From Rostratula benghalensis (taxonomy: Eukaryota; Chordata; Aves; Charadriiformes; Rostratulidae): a stretch of 64,000 nt of DNA. Below, piece by piece: positions 37,382 through 47,908 of this stretch. The stretch is from positions 199,194-263,193 of the forward strand of contig VXAI01000038.1 in NCBI GenBank assembly GCA_013399305.1. The letters run 5' to 3'. How positions within the stretch are numbered: position 1 is the stretch's first letter; each line of letters opens with the position of its first letter. Under the pieces are notes generated by a model that was given only the letters and a program-made list of their open reading frames with translations, had not been told where the DNA came from and ran no database searches. A program made the position numbers and the translations under genes.

Positions 37382-38954
37382 CAATTTAGTGACTGGTTTA
37401 GTAATCTAATTCATTCATTTGCAATGCAGTCCACTATTGATCTGGAATATATGTCTGCAGATTAAATAGTTCCATAAACATTCTCACTTTAAAAAAAATA
37501 TTCAGTGATTTCTACCAGGAAGGGTAGATTTTATATTCAAATTAATATCTAGTGGATAATCAAAACAATAATTAGACATATCACAAAGAAGACCAGGAAG
37601 AGCCTGAAACAACAAAATCAGTACTTAAAAAAGAAGCCACTTCAACAACACAGTGGCATGCATTCTACGTGTAAGTTCACAGTACTCCTGGAAGTCTGAA
37701 ACAAAATAAATTATTCTTTGCTTGTTTGCTGCCTGGACACAGATCAATAACACCTCAAGGCAAACACAGTCCATAGCCAATCTCTTAATGTAATTCAAAT
37801 TGAAAGGAAAAATCTGCCTAATGGCAAAAAAGCACAAAGCAGCACAACATTAAAGGGGGAGTTTGGGATACGCTGTATATGCATAAAAAATAATCTACAC
37901 AGTACATGTGGGTGTACAACACGATTACACAGGTGTGATTGCCTCCCAAAGCGGTTTTCATAGTTTAGTCTCTTCCATCACCCATTAATGCAGAGCCAGC
38001 CTTCATGTAATTAGTTAACAAAAGCAACTGGAGAGATTTTACAGGGTGATTACTTTACACGTTGAAATTTTGTGGGTTTGAATTGCCTTTCATTTGCTGT
38101 CTGGTTCCGGCTGATCAAGATGTGGTTGAAACAATTTGAAAAAAAAAACAAAACGTGTGTGTGATCTGTGGGTTTGCAGGAAGAAAACGCTGCCTGCTTT
38201 TCTGTCTGCTGTTTCCAGAAGCGTGGCAATGCCAAAGACCACATATCCATGGGTCAGGTACAGGGGCAAGTCTTGGACAAGACAAAGGACAGGTAGTGGC
38301 TCTGTTGTGCAGGTCTCGGTGTGTCTGAAGGGCATGCACCAAGCTATAGAACAGCCACCTCCTTTAAACTGTAATAATTCTCACCAAACACAATGCCGTT
38401 TGCAGTAAAAATAATGATCCCAAATCTTGATCCCTTGCCTAGGCTGGTGGAAAGGAGCCAGCCCTGTTAGGAGCAGTGCAAGAGCTGTTATGGAAAGAAG
38501 TCAAACGGTGTGCTCATCTGTTCGAATGCACAAGAAATCTTTTCTGGGTGTTTTTGAGCATTGCTGGTAAAACAGCATTTACTTGCTTTAGACTGTGATT
38601 TCCTCATCTATCTGTTAAATGTAAACAATCCCCCAAAAGACAGATAATTTGCCCTTGGTGAGACTAACCATAGAAAAATTCAAATGAGAAGGAAAATCTC
38701 GCTGAAAGTTAGGAGCAAATATGAACTAAGGAGATTAAAGAGTCTTTTGCAACCTTCATACTTAGGCTTGTTGCCATGTGAACAATCTCTTGATATTTCT
38801 TAGTACATTATAGAAGAAAGGAAATTGATACAAGGTACAAATTTTGTTTAACTATGGAAATTTCTGGTAGACAAACTAATGCTTGGAAGAAATTATAATT
38901 TAAGTTTTAAAAATTAATACAAAATTTGATCCCTTCAGTATACTTAGTAGACAG

Positions 38955-39188
38955 GTGCATGTTTAAGAATTTTATTTAACAGTCTAAATGTATGAATTTA
39001 CAAGTGTTCTTATTTCTGGTAAGTAGCATGACACACTTCAGCCAAAGTCGCATTTCAGGAAGGCGGAGAGACACAGGTGAACATGTATGTTATCAGAGGA
39101 GACACTGACAGCATAGAGACTACTAGTACATATAATAGCATGAAAGTATTGGACAGCAGATGTATAAAAATTATTATTCAGAGTTGTT
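38955..39188 (-). other. KAZALD1-like: Probable 3' UTR of KAZALD1-like gene
   Basis: AATAAA on the minus strand at 38971-38976 lies 213 bases past the stop codon and is the first plausible poly(A) signal. The cleavage site and any longer isoform are unknown. Confidence 0.5.
38971..38976 (-). terminator. KAZALD1-like: Putative poly(A) signal AATAAA for KAZALD1-like gene
   Basis: Exact AATAAA hexamer on the coding strand downstream of the stop; no strong GU-rich element is obvious, so the call is tentative. Confidence 0.45.
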
Positions 39189-39319
39189 TCAATTTTCATA
39201 GTCCCCAGATTCATATTCTTCCTCATCTTCATCATCAGAATCGTCATAATAGTCCCCGTATTCAATGCTGTAGCTTGCACTTCTGCTGCCAGCAGTAAGT
39301 GCAGATGCAGGAGATGAGC
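39189..39319 (-). CDS. KAZALD1-like: KAZALD1-like coding exon 4: acidic tail and stop (residues 255-297)
   Basis: 131 nt, acceptor TCTGGCAG; the phase joins exon 3 to give VID-GSSPAS. The tail contains EYGDYYDDSDDEDEEEYESG and stops at TGA (39189-39191). Human KAZALD1 also ends in an acidic tyrosine-containing tail (EENDDYY). Confidence 0.9.
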
Positions 39320-42300
39320 CTGCCAGACATAATTGAATCCAGATTAAATTAGTCGTAGATGGTAACGAAGAAGGAAGTACAGGTTTGGATCTGTACAGCA
39401 ACCTCTGTCTTTCTGAATCCTTGTTAAGTCATCTATTTAAAGGAGAGGTTTTTTTATCTGGTGACTTGACCTCATACCATCAAAGCTGATGGGATATGAG
39501 CAAATTTCTGTATCATTCACATTTTAAGATGTTGAAAATATATGTAATTCCCAGTACTAGTAAACTATGAGTTCAGTTCTCTGCAGATCCATTGCACCTG
39601 AAAATATGACCAGAGCCAATAAAGCTTTGAAAGCCACTTGCTGAAGCAAGGTCAGTGACAAACTAGATGGTGACAAACTCCCCTAGACCAGGAGCAAACG
39701 TAAGACAAGGCATCTTTATCCTGCATTTGCCAGGAAACCCAGTTCTCCCCGGGGGAAGGATGTTGCTCTGCAGGACTGAGCCCAGTGCAAAACAATAGTA
39801 AAGCTATTGCTTAGATCTTTCCAAACACACTCATTAAGGAGCAACAACAGTTTCCTTCCTAACTTTGTAAAAAACAAATAGCTCAGGAGAACTGCCATGG
39901 TTCAAAGACTCCCTCAGCTACAGCAGCTGTTGTTCGGGGTGCAGAGCTCCTGCTAACGTCAGAGGAATTCTGTAGGATCAGGGTAGTGGAATAACATGTA
40001 CCTCAGCTGCGTGGATACCCACAGCTTTCTGTTTTCTGGAAGCTGGTATAATTTGCAGCAAAATATTACAGTATTAACAGGTATTTTTTCTCTCAGAATT
40101 CATAAGCACTTCTGACTTTTAAATACTTAGGAGTGAATCTCCCATTAGGGGATAAAATGAAAGCAAAGCATGCAAAAAAAATTAAAATATGGAAATCTTT
40201 AGGTAATTTCTCATATCCTTCATTTCTATTCTGACAAATCCCCCTTTGCAGTCTGCTTGCATACATTTTTATATTCTAGACATCCAAATAAAAAAAAAAT
40301 TACCATCAATGACTTTCAGTCTTGCAGAGGCATATGTTGCACCATACTTATTTTTGGTGTGGCAGATGTAAACGCCTTCGTCTGATTTTTTGAGGCCTTG
40401 AATCTGCAGCCAGCCTGTCACACCATACTTCTGAGGCCCACCTCTTGCCTTAGGAAAGAGAAAGAAAGAGTCAAAATTAAGTAGGTAGGAGACACTGTGA
40501 TATTTCTCAAAATAGTTGTGGCTGGATTAAACATCCAAACCTTGATTTTTGTTTATTGCCATCGTGCTTTAATTCATTTTGATTCCGCTGCCATGTATTT
40601 CCACACCCTCTTGTCTCTGTGCTTTACCTGCTCTGCTCTTTAAACCTCACTGCCCTTCACAATGCTCTGATTCCTGGTCCTCTTGATGCTTTTGTCCCAG
40701 CACTCTTCCTGTCCTGTGTCCCAACACTGCTTCCTTCTGCTGCTTTAAAGATTGCTGCCTCTTCCCAAGCTCCTGATTTTCTTCAAGGTGAGAGTGGTGG
40801 GTGGGTGGGTGTGAGTGAGTTGTTGAGGACCCAGGGCCCTGACCAAGCTGGTGTTCATCCAGGTTTTAATGGAATGGCATGAGATGCCATGAGCTTTCAT
40901 GCTTCCTGGCAATCAGTTTTAATTTACTCCAGCTAAAGCCTCTTAGAGGGGTGAGCTTTCTTTCCCAAACAAATAACACAAAGCAGTTGCTCTCACGCTG
41001 ACTCTATTAATGGGATGGGTTAAACAGGGTTCAGTTTAGCCTCTGAAGTGATGAGCATTTGGATGTGGCTCCTAGCACCATTTTTTCTGAGCAAGTTTTA
41101 AATCCACTAATCCCATCTGTGTTTATCCTGTCTCTAGAAATATTTCTAACTTAGACTGTTAGTACTGCAGTACTTTTGGTACTTCAGTTAGCTTTTTTCT
41201 GCTTTTTCTGTCTGCCTTTTTGTTCAGGTTATCTCTTGGGGCCATTGGATCATCTCATTTTTGGGTTATGTATCCAGAAAGCTGGATTTTCTATAGTCTC
41301 TGTTCATATTCTTTATCCATTGGAGAAGGCACGTGGGTGCAGGCTTTAGCCCTACTGCCGTCTGCCTGCACATCTGGCTTTATTGGCTCGTTACCCCAGA
41401 AATTTATTTTCACTTAAAACAATTAGCATTTTGATTTATTTAACTTTAGCTCAGACATTCAGGATGTTTCTAGATTTGCTTGGAGCCCTCAGATTAAAAC
41501 ACAGTCCTCTCTATAAAATGAGCAAGTTTCTTTGCTTCTCTTTTGGAGCACCTCAGGGACTGAACGCAAATGGCGGGTATCCAGAAAGAGCATCTTGCAA
41601 AGGAGAAGTTCAGACACCTGCCAGAATGTGCTTCTGCATCAAGAGTAGAAAAATAGTTACCAACAGCCATCCTTCCCAGCACGCCCTGCCTTTTTGGGTA
41701 GCAGCCTAAATGGTGCCATTTATATGTTAATTAAGGTTTTCCAGAGTCATACCTACATAAGGAGAATCTTCCATCTTTTCTTTACCTGAAGTACCAGAAG
41801 GCCAAGGGAGGGCTAGATGGTTCCCTCCCTGTTATTTCCTCTGCTTGGACAGCCAACATAGTGATCCTTGCACTGACTGAAATCAGAATCTTTATGTAAT
41901 CAGAGGGCCCCTATTGGGAATCTATTTATTGCAACAGTATTGTATCCTGTAGGGGGATTTCACTGAATATTTCCCCTACTCCTCATCCCAAACTGTATGA
42001 GGTGGAAAACTTGGGTTTTACCTGCACTGAGATGTGGGCATCATCTCCTGGCAGGAACATTTTATTCCCCTTTTTTTTCCATTCAAGGTGTGGCATGGGA
42101 TAGCCTGACACCTCACAGCCAAAAATGACATCATTGCCTGTGAAATTCTGGACATCCTGAGGTGGCATGGCAATAACAGGAGCTGCAAAGAACCAACATA
42201 GCAGTGCTTTAGACGACAGTGAGCAAAAGACAACACAAACACAGAAGCATATCACATTAATTCCTATTTTACATGATAAAACCAGGTTGCCCTTTGCCAT

Positions 42301-45300
42301 CTCACACATTATGAAGGGTCAGATTATTCCAAGCAGCTTTTAAAGCTCAGAACACCTTGTGTCTCATTAAAGGGTGAACAGGCTTTTAAAAAACAATTAT
42401 TTCGAAGGACCCATCCATCCTTTCCCTTGCATATGATCGTGCAACTCAAGCTGAAATTCAGAGGTTGTGGCCCATGAGCTGTCATTGTGGACTGGACTCA
42501 AAGCCCACCAGTGGAGCAGCCAGACCTTCAAAGGAAAGTACAAGAAATTTAGTAGCAGAAAATCAGAGAGTAACTTGATTGTACATGATAGTTCTTCTTA
42601 ATTCGTGTTACATTTCACTTAGCTTAAGAGATAAAATACTGAGGTTGATGGCTTGGCAAAATCTGGTTTCTGAGGACATCATTGCCTTGAACTTCCTAAA
42701 TTTTGTCTCCCTTCTGCTACCCCTGGAACTCATTGCTGCAAGTTCCAGAATAACAACATTAATACATTTCACATTTATCCTCAATTGCTATTGATTTCAT
42801 CTGACATTCTTGTTATGAGACAAGTTATAAAAATGATTGGAATCCAGTTATTTTTATAAGGTTTTATGTTATGTTTATTATAATCATTAGATTTCCACTT
42901 AATTGTTTCCTATTGCTCTTTCACCCTCATCCCCCTCCACCGTTTATTTATTACCTCTGAAGTATCCTCTCCCACTTTTTCCCTAAGAAAAAGCTGAGTC
43001 AACCACGAGAGGGAGCCAGTCCAGGGATTTGAAGACATTAAAAAAATAAACCATCACCTGATGCAGTCATACATGATTTAAAATCAAATCCCTCTGTAAG
43101 CATGTAAGAACATCCTAAATGCTATCAGGAGATGACAATATTTCGCAGCAGAGAGCAAAATAACATCTTTACTCTTATCACAGCTTTCCTGTTTTGGAGA
43201 TCTCTGCTTTCTCCTGATCTATTTGTCCTCAGCAAGAAATGTTTTTCCTTCTAAAGTCCATTTTCTTTATATTTCCATGCTGGTGTTTAAAAATGAATGC
43301 ATTCTAGGCCATTAGACTTTTATTATTGCACTTTTTTTTTTGTTTAGATCCCAGACACTTGGAAACTTAGAGTAAATAATTACTGTATTTTGCTTGCAAT
43401 ATTAGAATCAATAGGTAGGCACAGCATTTATGCGTCAGCATTTGAAATTGTAACAGCCTGTTCCAAGTTTCTAATATATTTATCAGTTTTTCAGAATGGG
43501 TATCTGTGCAGAAAATATCAAATGCATACTGATTGAAATTAATTGCAAGCAAATTCTACAGAAAATTATCAATTTCCCTATTTATGAATGCCTCATTAAT
43601 CAATCTTAGTAGTTCTCAAAAGTAAGGTTTCCAAACTAGGACACTGAGACCTTTACACACATGTTCTTTCATAAGAATTGTACATTCAGAACATGTGTCA
43701 TATTTCAGAAGTCACATCTTCATTAGTGCATTCAAATCAGCATTAACTGAATATTTTGGATGAGAATTTTTTTGCGTATCAACTTATCATGTAGGGTCTG
43801 CCTTTAAAACATTCTTTGAAATATTAAAAAAGAGTGGAACCACACTCTTTGTGACACATCCCCTGTAGTTAAAGCATAAAAGCTTAAAGTGTAAAAAAGA
43901 AATCCAAATGTCTTCCTGAGTTCTTTTAAAGTATTCCTGTGCACACACAGCATGAAAAGATTTTGAAACAGGCAGATGTTGAGCAGTTGGTACTTTTGTT
44001 CTGGTGCTAACACGGGTGTCCTACGGACACAAGGATAACACTGACTGAATCCACAGCCAGGGCTCGGCTGTGCAGGGCAGAGGGACCATGCAAACACATC
44101 CATACCTTCCAGGAGGTGGGAATCTGAATTACACGTCTACATTACAGCTGTTCACCTATGAGAAGTATGTCTAGCACTGCTCACACACCAAGAGCAATTC
44201 CACACTGGAATCCTCCTTCTTCCACGAACTGCAAGGAGAAGGCAGGTGCCAGCTGAGACAGAAACACCTGGGCAGGGACTGAGTCCCACCCAGCTCAGTT
44301 CTTTTGTCGATGTGGTTCAGGCTTTGCTGGACCAGGACTGGCATCATGCGAGATCACACTCAAAGTAAGCAGTAAGAACCACAGTTGTGATCTCACCAGA
44401 CTGCCTTTTCTGAATCTGAACACACAATGAGTACTTGCAATATCTGCTCAAACTTGAAGTGGCTCCAGAAATAAAATAATCTGTCTCACATCACCATTTT
44501 GCAATATTTTAGAGAAGTAAATTGAAGTAAGGATGTATAATTCTAACAGAAATTTATAAACCTCATTTTTGAGTGTTTCAGATTTTGTATTCAGCCAAGT
44601 TCTTCCATGCGTGTATCTGTACTTTTTTTGCACAACTTTGTCTTTAGAAAGGGATCTTTACTGTTACGAGAACCTGTCATTTTGATTCCTAGAGTAGATA
44701 AATTTATTTTTTGATAGCTATAGAAAGCATCCTGATGGCTCTGTGTCTGCAGGTGAATGTGCAGTAGTTGCTCCTTTCCTTTTACAGTCCCTGTCATGAA
44801 TTATTCTCATGTGCTACATAAACCAGACATAAACCAGAAGCCAGAAGTCAGAGTACTGCTTCACCTTTTGCAATCAACATTAACCCAATGTCACTCCAGA
44901 CTAATGAATGAGATAATACAGTTCTTTCCCCCTTAACTCATACTGGTTTTTGGTGATCTATGTCTGATTTGGTGGAAATGGCAGAAAAGTTTGTGGATTG
45001 TTTGTTTATTTGGGTTTTTTTTAGTCCAAAATTTACATTTAAAATAAATTATGTGACATGGCTAAGTATAAAGCAAATCATTGCTAGATTTTTCTGTCAC
45101 TTCTTTAAATCATCAGCAAGAGAGGTTTGAATGGGAATGAGGATGGATTAAGTGTGGAGAATCTGTATATAGTCAATGTACTTAGTAACCGTGGTAAATT
45201 ATTAGATAAACTGATCAGAACTAGCTTTCAGGAAAAGGACTTTTTTAGTGTTTCTTTAGGGAGCTAGGCCTTTTTCTTTCCCTATTTCTGGTGATAGAAG

Positions 45301-47804
45301 ATAAAAGGCTATACTCTTCTGATGAAAGGATTTATTGTTACTTATTTATTCATTGGTTGCTGTATACAATTAATCCATTTTGGCATCAATAGGAAACAGC
45401 AGATGCTTTGAAGGAGAAATAACAAAACAAAGTACTTTGAGTTGAGTGATGGTTGTATTTATAGCTTGGTACCAAAAGCCCAGTGTTCAGTGTTTGTTTC
45501 TCATGCAAATTGGAGTCAGCAGCAAGCGAGTGCCACAGTGAGGTTGCTCCTGTAAGAGACAGACTCTCCGTTGCCTTTTGTCATCAGCTGCTGCCACGAA
45601 AAACAGTCCAAACCATGGTGCACTTTGACATGCCCACTGTGCTGCTTCAGAGAGCTGCCGCAGCAGAGAGGGGCCTTACTGGTCAACTCCTACAGGGCAC
45701 AACCTGGGAAATGTCTCTGCGTTACTGGAGAGAGAGCCCAGCCTTTCTGGGGACCCCGGGAAGCTGTGGGAAAAGCACGCAACTGAGCTCCTTCCTCCTG
45801 CTCCACACGGTGTTACACACCTCAGGGGTGACAGCGAGGTCTGGTGGATGACACCATCAGTGGGAGTACTTCCAAATGAAAGCTTTGTGTATGTGGCCAG
45901 TTCTGTGTAATTGATTAGGGCAGACCATTGCATAAGCCTGTATGCCTGAACAGCTACCTCCCCTGCAAAGTTAACATCAGTTGCTACTTGAGTGGCACTT
46001 CTAACTGAAATATTGCCAAAGGGGTTATGCTGCAAGAACTACTGCTACTTTAATCCCAAATAAGAACACCTACCCGAGGGCTAACAGGCTTTCAGTTATA
46101 CTGTAGGCTGGTACACAGTGAGTTTTCTGAATGTCTTTTTACTGACAAGCCTTGTTTCCTGGTTTAATACCCTAACAGCAAATAAGGGATTCTTTAATGG
46201 ATGTTTCTCTTGCAACTAGAGAAAGAGGAAAGAAGCCTTGTATTAGCTGTTCATCATCCTTTCAAGTATATAATATCCAGCATTCATTCAATATAAAAGC
46301 AGTGTACAATCTAAATTGGAGGGAACAGATTTCTAGCAAGGGGTGGGTAAAATGTACCCACGTTACTCTAAACTGCAATTTCAGATTCCCAGAACTATGA
46401 CCCATTTGTGACCCAGAGACCTCTCCCGTTTACTTCATTTGAGAAAATATTTCATTAACTTAAAAAAAAGCAAATTAAATTTCTCATTCAGAAAAGAAAA
46501 GCCTGTTGACTTTTTCCTTTTCATTTTATATTCATGTGACTTGGGTGAAAGGCGCCCGGAAGTAAAGACTTGTAATAATGTGAAGAATGAGAACAGCGTA
46601 TGAGCGGGCAGCAGGATTCCCCTGTATGACCCGGCTAAGAATCCTTCCACTAACAACCATCACAGAGAACTGTGTCTGTAGGGAAACCATTTCAGCTTGA
46701 TTTTGTTCCAATAGTTGGATTTCTGTTTAATGAGTTAGCTAGATTTTATGGTGGTTACAAAATGGGATTGTTTTGGACTTTTTTTGTGACAAGAACAGAC
46801 CTGTTAATTAAGCCCTATCTTCTTCTACTGCCTCTACTTCACTGATTACCATGCATGTACACAGGTGGATCCACACATGCTTACACATACATATACATAT
46901 ATACATTGTGCCTATGGATACATACGTGTGTGTATATATATGAATGAGATCTGCCTTGCTATCACCTCTTTAATATCATGTAATAATAATTGTTTGTCCA
47001 GACCTCCCAGACTAGCCTATGTCTTTACCTACTCCCAACAACACATGCAATTTTTCACAGAAAATATCTCCTACTCTGCTCATTCAGAGCAGAGCTTGTC
47101 TGTAGATCTATGGCTTATTAAGCACCATGTGATTTAAGCCACTAGTCTAATACAGAGGCTTATAACATACAAGATTAAGTACCAGCTGCTGAACCACATT
47201 TACCACAAAGTAGTATTATAACAAAATAATAATTATAACAAAACCACAATATTATTTTAATAAAATTAGACTACACTGTCTAGTAACAGCTCTGAAACTA
47301 AGAATTAGATCTTTTCTTCTGTTTGGAAGTGCCTCTGTACATATTACCTGATTCACATGGTCCTTTATGTTTCATGCTGATATTTCTTTGCATAGCATAA
47401 GCCTTGTTGAACTGACAGATGTTCTCATAGGTTTTCCCTTCAGGTCCGCAGATACTCTCTTGAGACTTGCACACGCACTGGGGCTCAGGGACTTCCCCAA
47501 ACCTTGCTTCGTCAGCATCCAGCCTGCACTCCAGGTTGTCCCCACACTGCCCGTAAAAATGAGTGCCCTGGTCCAAGTCGCAGATCTGACCTTCTGCATT
47601 TCCACATTCAGGACAGCAGCCACAACGGTCCAGTACAGTCCCAGCTGGACAGTCTTTAGGCTCGGAGCAAAGCGCCAAATCACATTTTCCACAACTCTCT
47701 CCTTCCCGTAGCAGTCTCCACCAACTTCGATGGTACAAGGCAGGGAAACTCTCAGAAACCTGCACCAGTAGTACCAGCACTGCTGTAACCAGCGAGTGCT
47801 TCAT
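39189..47804 (-). CDS. KAZALD1-like: KAZALD1-like secreted protein (IGFBP N-terminal, Kazal and Ig domains), complete coding sequence
   Basis: Coding exons 47348-47804, 42022-42182, 40304-40448 and 39189-39319 join to 894 nt, 297 residues plus stop (human KAZALD1 is about 304). Residues 1-19 form a signal peptide. About 30-110 form the IGFBP N-terminal cysteine-rich domain (CGCCPEC at 61-67), and about 111-150 a Kazal-type domain (CGPEGKTYENIC at 119-130). About 153-254 form an Ig I-set domain (Cys-175, Trp-187, Cys-235; DEGVYIC). Residues 255-297 are an acidic Tyr-rich tail. N-glycosylation sequons are at N141 and N165. DVIFGCEV, LPGDD.HISVQ and GGPQ..VTGWLQIQ match human KAZALD1 closely. 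IGFBPL1 and IGFBP7 share the domain order but not these motifs. KAZALD1 is secreted and has been linked to bone matrix and cell proliferation; the role of this copy is unknown. It may be a paralogue rather than KAZALD1 itself. Confidence 0.93.
39320..40303 (-). other. KAZALD1-like intron 3
   Basis: 984 bp with canonical GT..AG ends; nothing else recognised. Confidence 0.88.
40304..40448 (-). CDS. KAZALD1-like: KAZALD1-like coding exon 3: second half of Ig domain (residues 207-254)
   Basis: 145 nt, acceptor TTTCCTAAG, donor GTAATT. It encodes ARGGPQKYGVTGWLQIQGLK and then KSDEGVYICHTKNKYG, the F-strand cysteine of the Ig fold, and ends VID plus one base. Confidence 0.93.
40449..42021 (-). other. 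KAZALD1-like intron 2
   Basis: 1,573 bp. Contains a short GGTGGGTGGGTGGG-type tract near 40796-40811; open frames on both strands lack family resemblance. Confidence 0.86.
42022..42182 (-). CDS. KAZALD1-like: KAZALD1-like coding exon 2: first half of Ig domain (residues 153-206)
   Basis: 161 nt, acceptor TTCTTTGCAG, donor GTAAAA. It encodes PPQDVQNFTGNDVIFGCEVS and ends DDAHISVQ in phase 0. FTGNDVIFGCEV parallels VTGQDVIFGCEV of human KAZALD1. Confidence 0.94.
42183..47347 (-). other. KAZALD1-like intron 1
   Basis: About 5.2 kb, AT-rich, with a CA/TA-type degenerate microsatellite at about 46863-46942. No CR1 or coding sequence recognised. Confidence 0.82.
46863..46942. repeat. Degenerate CA/TA microsatellite
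   Basis: ACATACATATACATATATAC and TACATACGTGTGTGTATATA interrupted by a short unique piece. Low complexity. Confidence 0.7.
47348..47804 (-). CDS. KAZALD1-like: KAZALD1-like coding exon 1: signal peptide, IGFBP and Kazal domains (residues 1-153)
   Basis: 457 nt ending with donor GTAATA, one base into codon 153. The start MKHSLVTAVLVLLVQVSESF is a classical signal peptide; the ATG has G at -3. Conserved phrases are GQICDLDQGTHFYGQCGDNL and GEVPEPQCVC. An acceptor-like CCAAG preceded by a very long pyrimidine tract on the minus strand ends at 47837, suggesting that transcription starts in an upstream non-coding exon not identified here. Confidence 0.94.
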
Positions 47805-47850
47805 CTCAAGAATGTAATGAACAGGCAGGAAAGGTCCTTGGAGTAAAGCC

Positions 47851-47908
47851 AGAAGGGGAGAGAAAAAAAAAAAAAGGAAAAAAAGAATGGAAAAAAGAAA
47901 AGAATGAC
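47851..47908. repeat. Purine tract (+) / polypyrimidine tract (-) before KAZALD1-like exon
   Basis: Almost uninterrupted A/G on the + strand, including AGAAAAAAAAAAAAAGG. On the coding strand this is a long polypyrimidine tract ending at a CCAAG acceptor (AG at 47837-47838), 32 bases before the ATG. It could function as the branch and pyrimidine tract of an acceptor. Confidence 0.6.

Larger units (their letters stand above)
33639..39188. other. Interval between the KAZALD1-like stop codon and RANBP17 exon 1
   Basis: About 5.5 kb. It holds the upstream CpG island and gap, an exon-like element at 35904-35997, a T-run near 36898-36915, an AT-rich block with a perfect palindrome at 37366-37381, and the KAZALD1-like 3' UTR at the right end. 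No complete gene recognised. Confidence 0.75.

Noticed and set aside
40791..40820. G-quadruplex candidate in KAZALD1-like intron 2
   Set aside because: Only three GGG runs plus one GG; too weak to call.
45483..45851. 122-residue open frame inside KAZALD1-like intron 1
   Set aside because: Opposite strand, low-complexity start, no family resemblance.
39189..47804. Assignment to IGFBPL1 or IGFBP7
   Set aside because: Same domain order, but DVIFGCEV, PGDD.HISVQ, GGPQ..VTGWLQIQ and the acidic tail point to KAZALD1.
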